Of a stretch of DNA of 64,000 bases, positions 62,029-64,000 are shown piece after piece. The notes under the pieces were generated by a model. It was not told the DNA's origin, ran no database searches, and saw only the letters and a list, made by a program, of their open reading frames with translations. This DNA comes from Mumia sp050632745. Lineage in GTDB: Bacteria; Actinomycetota; Actinomycetes; Propionibacteriales; Nocardioidaceae. Position 1 is the stretch's first letter, and each line of letters starts with the position of its first letter. The stretch is taken from positions 124,001-188,000 of the forward strand of contig NZ_JBODSD010000001.1 of the NCBI RefSeq assembly GCF_050632745.1. The letters run 5' to 3'. A program made the translations under genes and the position numbers.

Positions 62029-64000
62029 ATGGCGACCGCACATGCTCCTGACGTCGCCGGGACGAGCCCGCCACCCGCCGGCACGGCGAGCGGCACGGGC
62101 CGGTGGCGACGTGCGCCCGGACTCCGCATGCTCGGCGAGAGCAAGGGGTCCGGCTTCAAGCAGCCCACCTACCTCGTACGACGTGGCGACGGGCAGGTCG
62201 TCCAGGTGTCGGAGCTGCTGTACCACGTCGTCGGCGAGCTGACCGTCGGCCGGGACAACGTCTCGATCGCGGACGCGGTGAGCCAGTCGTACGGACGCAC
62301 CCTCGACGCCGAGGGCCTCGAGTTCCTCCTGCGGGAGCGGCTGCAGCCGCTCGGTCTGGCCGTCGACGGTGACAACGAGCCCGAGGTGACCCCCGCCCCG
62401 GTCGCCAAGCCGCTCCTCTCCTTGACGCTGAGGGGTCGGCTGATGCCGGCGCGGACCGTGCGAGCGGTCGCGCGGCACCTCACGTTCCTCTACCGGCCGT
62501 GGTTCGTGGCCCTCGCCCTCGTCGCGTTCGTCGGTGTCGGGGTGGGCGTCGTCGTCCGCGGTGACCTCCTTCTGGCGCTGCAGGAGACGCTCGCGTCGCC
62601 GGTGCTGCTGCTCGCGCTGCTGGGCATCCTGACGGCGGGCGCGATCGTGCACGAGCTCGGGCACGCGACGGCCTGCCGGTACGGCGGTGCCGAGCCGGGC
62701 GCGATCGGGGTCGGCGTCTACCTCGTGTTCCCGGCCTTCTTCACCGACGTCACCGAGTCCTACCGGCTCGGCCGTGGAGGGCGGGTCCGCACCGACCTCG
62801 GCGGCCTCTACTTCAACGTGCTGTTCCTCGTCGTGGCAGGCGGGACCTACCTCGCCACGGGCAGCGGACTCGTGCTGCTGGTGATCCTGCTGATGCTCCT
62901 CGAGATGGTCCAGCAGCTGATCCCGGTGGTGCGCTTCGACGGCTACTGGATCCTGAGCGACCTCGCCGGGGTGCCGGACCTGTTCGCGCGCGTCAAGCCG
63001 GTCCTGCTGTCGGCGCTCCCCGGCCGCCCGGTCGACCCCACCGTCGCGGACCTGCGACCCGCCTCGCGCCGCCTCGTGGTGGGCTGGGTCGTGGTCGTCG
63101 TGCCGCTCCTCGCGTTCGGGTTCGGGTGGCTCGTCTGGAGCACCCCGACGATCGTCGAGCAGACCCTCGCCGCGCTCGACGCGCAGCGAGCGACCCTCGT
63201 CGCGGCGTGGCGGACGACCGACGTCGTGGTCGTCGTGCTGTCCGTGCTGTCGATGCTGCTGCTCGTGCTGCCGCTCCTCGGCATCGCGGTGCTCTTCCTC
63301 CGGCTGCTGCGGACCGTCGGGCAGATGGTGGGGAGGAGCGTCTGGTACCGGCGCCTCGCCCGCGCGGCCCGGGGATCGGGACGCCACGCCTCCGACGCCG
63401 GGGACGACGCGGCCGAGCCGCCCGAGGAGGTCACCCAGGCGCCCGACGTGCCGCCCCGGCGTACCGGCGCCCTGCTCACCGCGGCGGCGTTCACCGACGA
63501 GGACATGCTGGCGCCCCGCCCGACCCCGGCGCGCCAGGGCTGGCAGGCCTCGGTGTACCGCGCGACCCGCGGCCGGGTGTCACCGAGGCCCGGGCCCGCC
63601 GAGCGCCGCAAGCTCGCGATCGAGTCCCGCCTGCGCTCCCCGATCGAGGGCACCCGGCGCGTCGTGGTCATGAGCCGCAAGGGAGGCGTCGGCAAGACGA
63701 CCATGACCTACGCGGTCGGGGCGACGTTCGCGCTGACACGGGGTGATCGGGTGATCGCTGTCGACGCGAACCCCGACGCCGGCAACCTCGCCCACCGGAT
63801 CGGGCGTCCCAACGAGCTCTCGATCACCGACGTGCTCGCCGCGACCGAGGAGATCGACCGGTACGCGACCCTGCGCCGCTACACGACCCAGGCCGTCGAC
63901 TCGAGGCTCGAAGTGCTCGCCTCCGACGACAACCCCCACATCGAGATGGCGCTCGGGCGCGACGACTACCACCGGCTCATCGAGCTGCTGGACCAGTACT
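62029..64000 (+). CDS. PqqD-like/M50 metalloprotease fused to MinD/ParA-type ATPase (3' end outside the window)
   Basis: One uninterrupted frame of at least 657 codons. Residues about 35-115 resemble a PqqD-like peptide-recognition segment (LLYHVVGELTVGRDNVSIADAVSQ). Residues 155-440 form a polytopic M50 protease with HELGH at 208-212 and the third metal ligand Asp304 in VVRFDGYWIL. A Pro/Glu-rich linker (about 445-500) leads to RQGWQASVYRATRGRV and a P-loop KGGVGKTT at 551-558, then VIAVDANPDAG, as in MinD-like ATPases of actinobacterial secretion loci. The two halves are usually separate proteins. I checked every codon from 63301 to 63999 and found no stop. Confidence 0.85.
   Translation, partial: MATAHAPDVAGTSPPPAGTASGTGRWRRAPGLRMLGESKGSGFKQPTYLVRRGDGQVVQVSELLYHVVGELTVGRDNVSIADAVSQSYGRTLDAEGLEFLLRERLQPLGLAVDGDNEPEVTPAPVAKPLLSLTLRGRLMPARTVRAVARHLTFLYRPWFVALALVAFVGVGVGVVVRGDLLLALQETLASPVLLLALLGILTAGAIVHELGHATACRYGGAEPGAIGVGVYLVFPAFFTDVTESYRLGRGGRVRTDLGGLYFNVLFLVVAGGTYLATGSGLVLLVILLMLLEMVQQLIPVVRFDGYWILSDLAGVPDLFARVKPVLLSALPGRPVDPTVADLRPASRRLVVGWVVVVVPLLAFGFGWLVWSTPTIVEQTLAALDAQRATLVAAWRTTDVVVVVLSVLSMLLLVLPLLGIAVLFLRLLRTVGQMVGRSVWYRRLARAARGSGRHASDAGDDAAEPPEEVTQAPDVPPRRTGALLTAAAFTDEDMLAPRPTPARQGWQASVYRATRGRVSPRPGPAERRKLAIESRLRSPIEGTRRVVVMSRKGGVGKTTMTYAVGATFALTRGDRVIAVDANPDAGNLAHRIGRPNELSITDVLAATEEIDRYATLRRYTTQAVDSRLEVLASDDNPHIEMALGRDDYHRLIELLDQY

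Noticed and set aside
63126..63746. Plus-strand open frame overlapping the protease-ATPase gene
   Set aside because: Arg-rich shadow in another frame; the 62029 frame carries the HExxH and P-loop motifs.

Overview
The window is very GC-rich, uses many GTG starts, and has third codon positions that are almost all G or C. It carries marker genes of Actinomycetota: purS, ppgK, DUF3151, DUF6297, F420-type nitroreductase relatives, and BTAD/SARP and WYL regulators. Gene content and -10 style suggest a Nocardioides/Aeromicrobium-like member of Propionibacteriales; this is inference. I see no rRNA, tRNA, IS element or CRISPR array. Genes are packed tightly and no gene-free stretch reaches 300 bases. 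The longest, 61222-61492, is filled by an unusual repeat array.

1-11.7 kb: a complete EfeUOB ferrous-iron uptake operon behind an IdeR/DtxR-like box, then ppgK, redox enzymes, an acyl-CoA dehydrogenase, and a sulfite-oxidase-like molybdoprotein paired with a ferredoxin-reductase-like flavoprotein. 11.7-27.6 kb: membrane proteins, VKOR, a DesK/DesR-type two-component pair, a GH1 glucosidase with an MFS exporter, dapC, a class E sortase, pyrE, a GDPD, a TrmH-family methyltransferase, a CoA-disulfide-reductase-like enzyme, and fba with a DUF3151 gene. 27.6-59.2 kb: purine biosynthesis genes (purA, purD, purB, purC, purS, purQ, purL) strung along one strand and interrupted by unrelated genes. The interrupting genes include a large GH67-like membrane protein, an AurF-type diiron oxygenase with DUF4873, two F420-type nitroreductase paralogues, two ABC transporters, a frameshifted HNH protein, an Nramp transporter, a siderophore-interacting protein and an Eis-like acetyltransferase.

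60.1-64.0 kb is the most unusual part. A SARP-like BTAD regulator and a 67-residue protein are read leftward. A run of twelve 11-bp direct repeats (GTCGCG plus five bases) follows, with the periodicity known for SARP binding sites. Reading rightward from the repeats are two small paralogous proteins sharing LLPARETL, then a strong hairpin, then one continuous frame fusing a PqqD-like segment, an M50 site-2-type metalloprotease and a MinD/ParA-type ATPase. That frame runs off the window. I read this as a candidate peptide maturation or secretion system of unrecognised type, controlled by the SARP.

About twenty start codons are preceded by a TAnnnT -10 element ending about 6-9 nt upstream, which implies widespread leaderless transcription. 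I used this to choose several starts.
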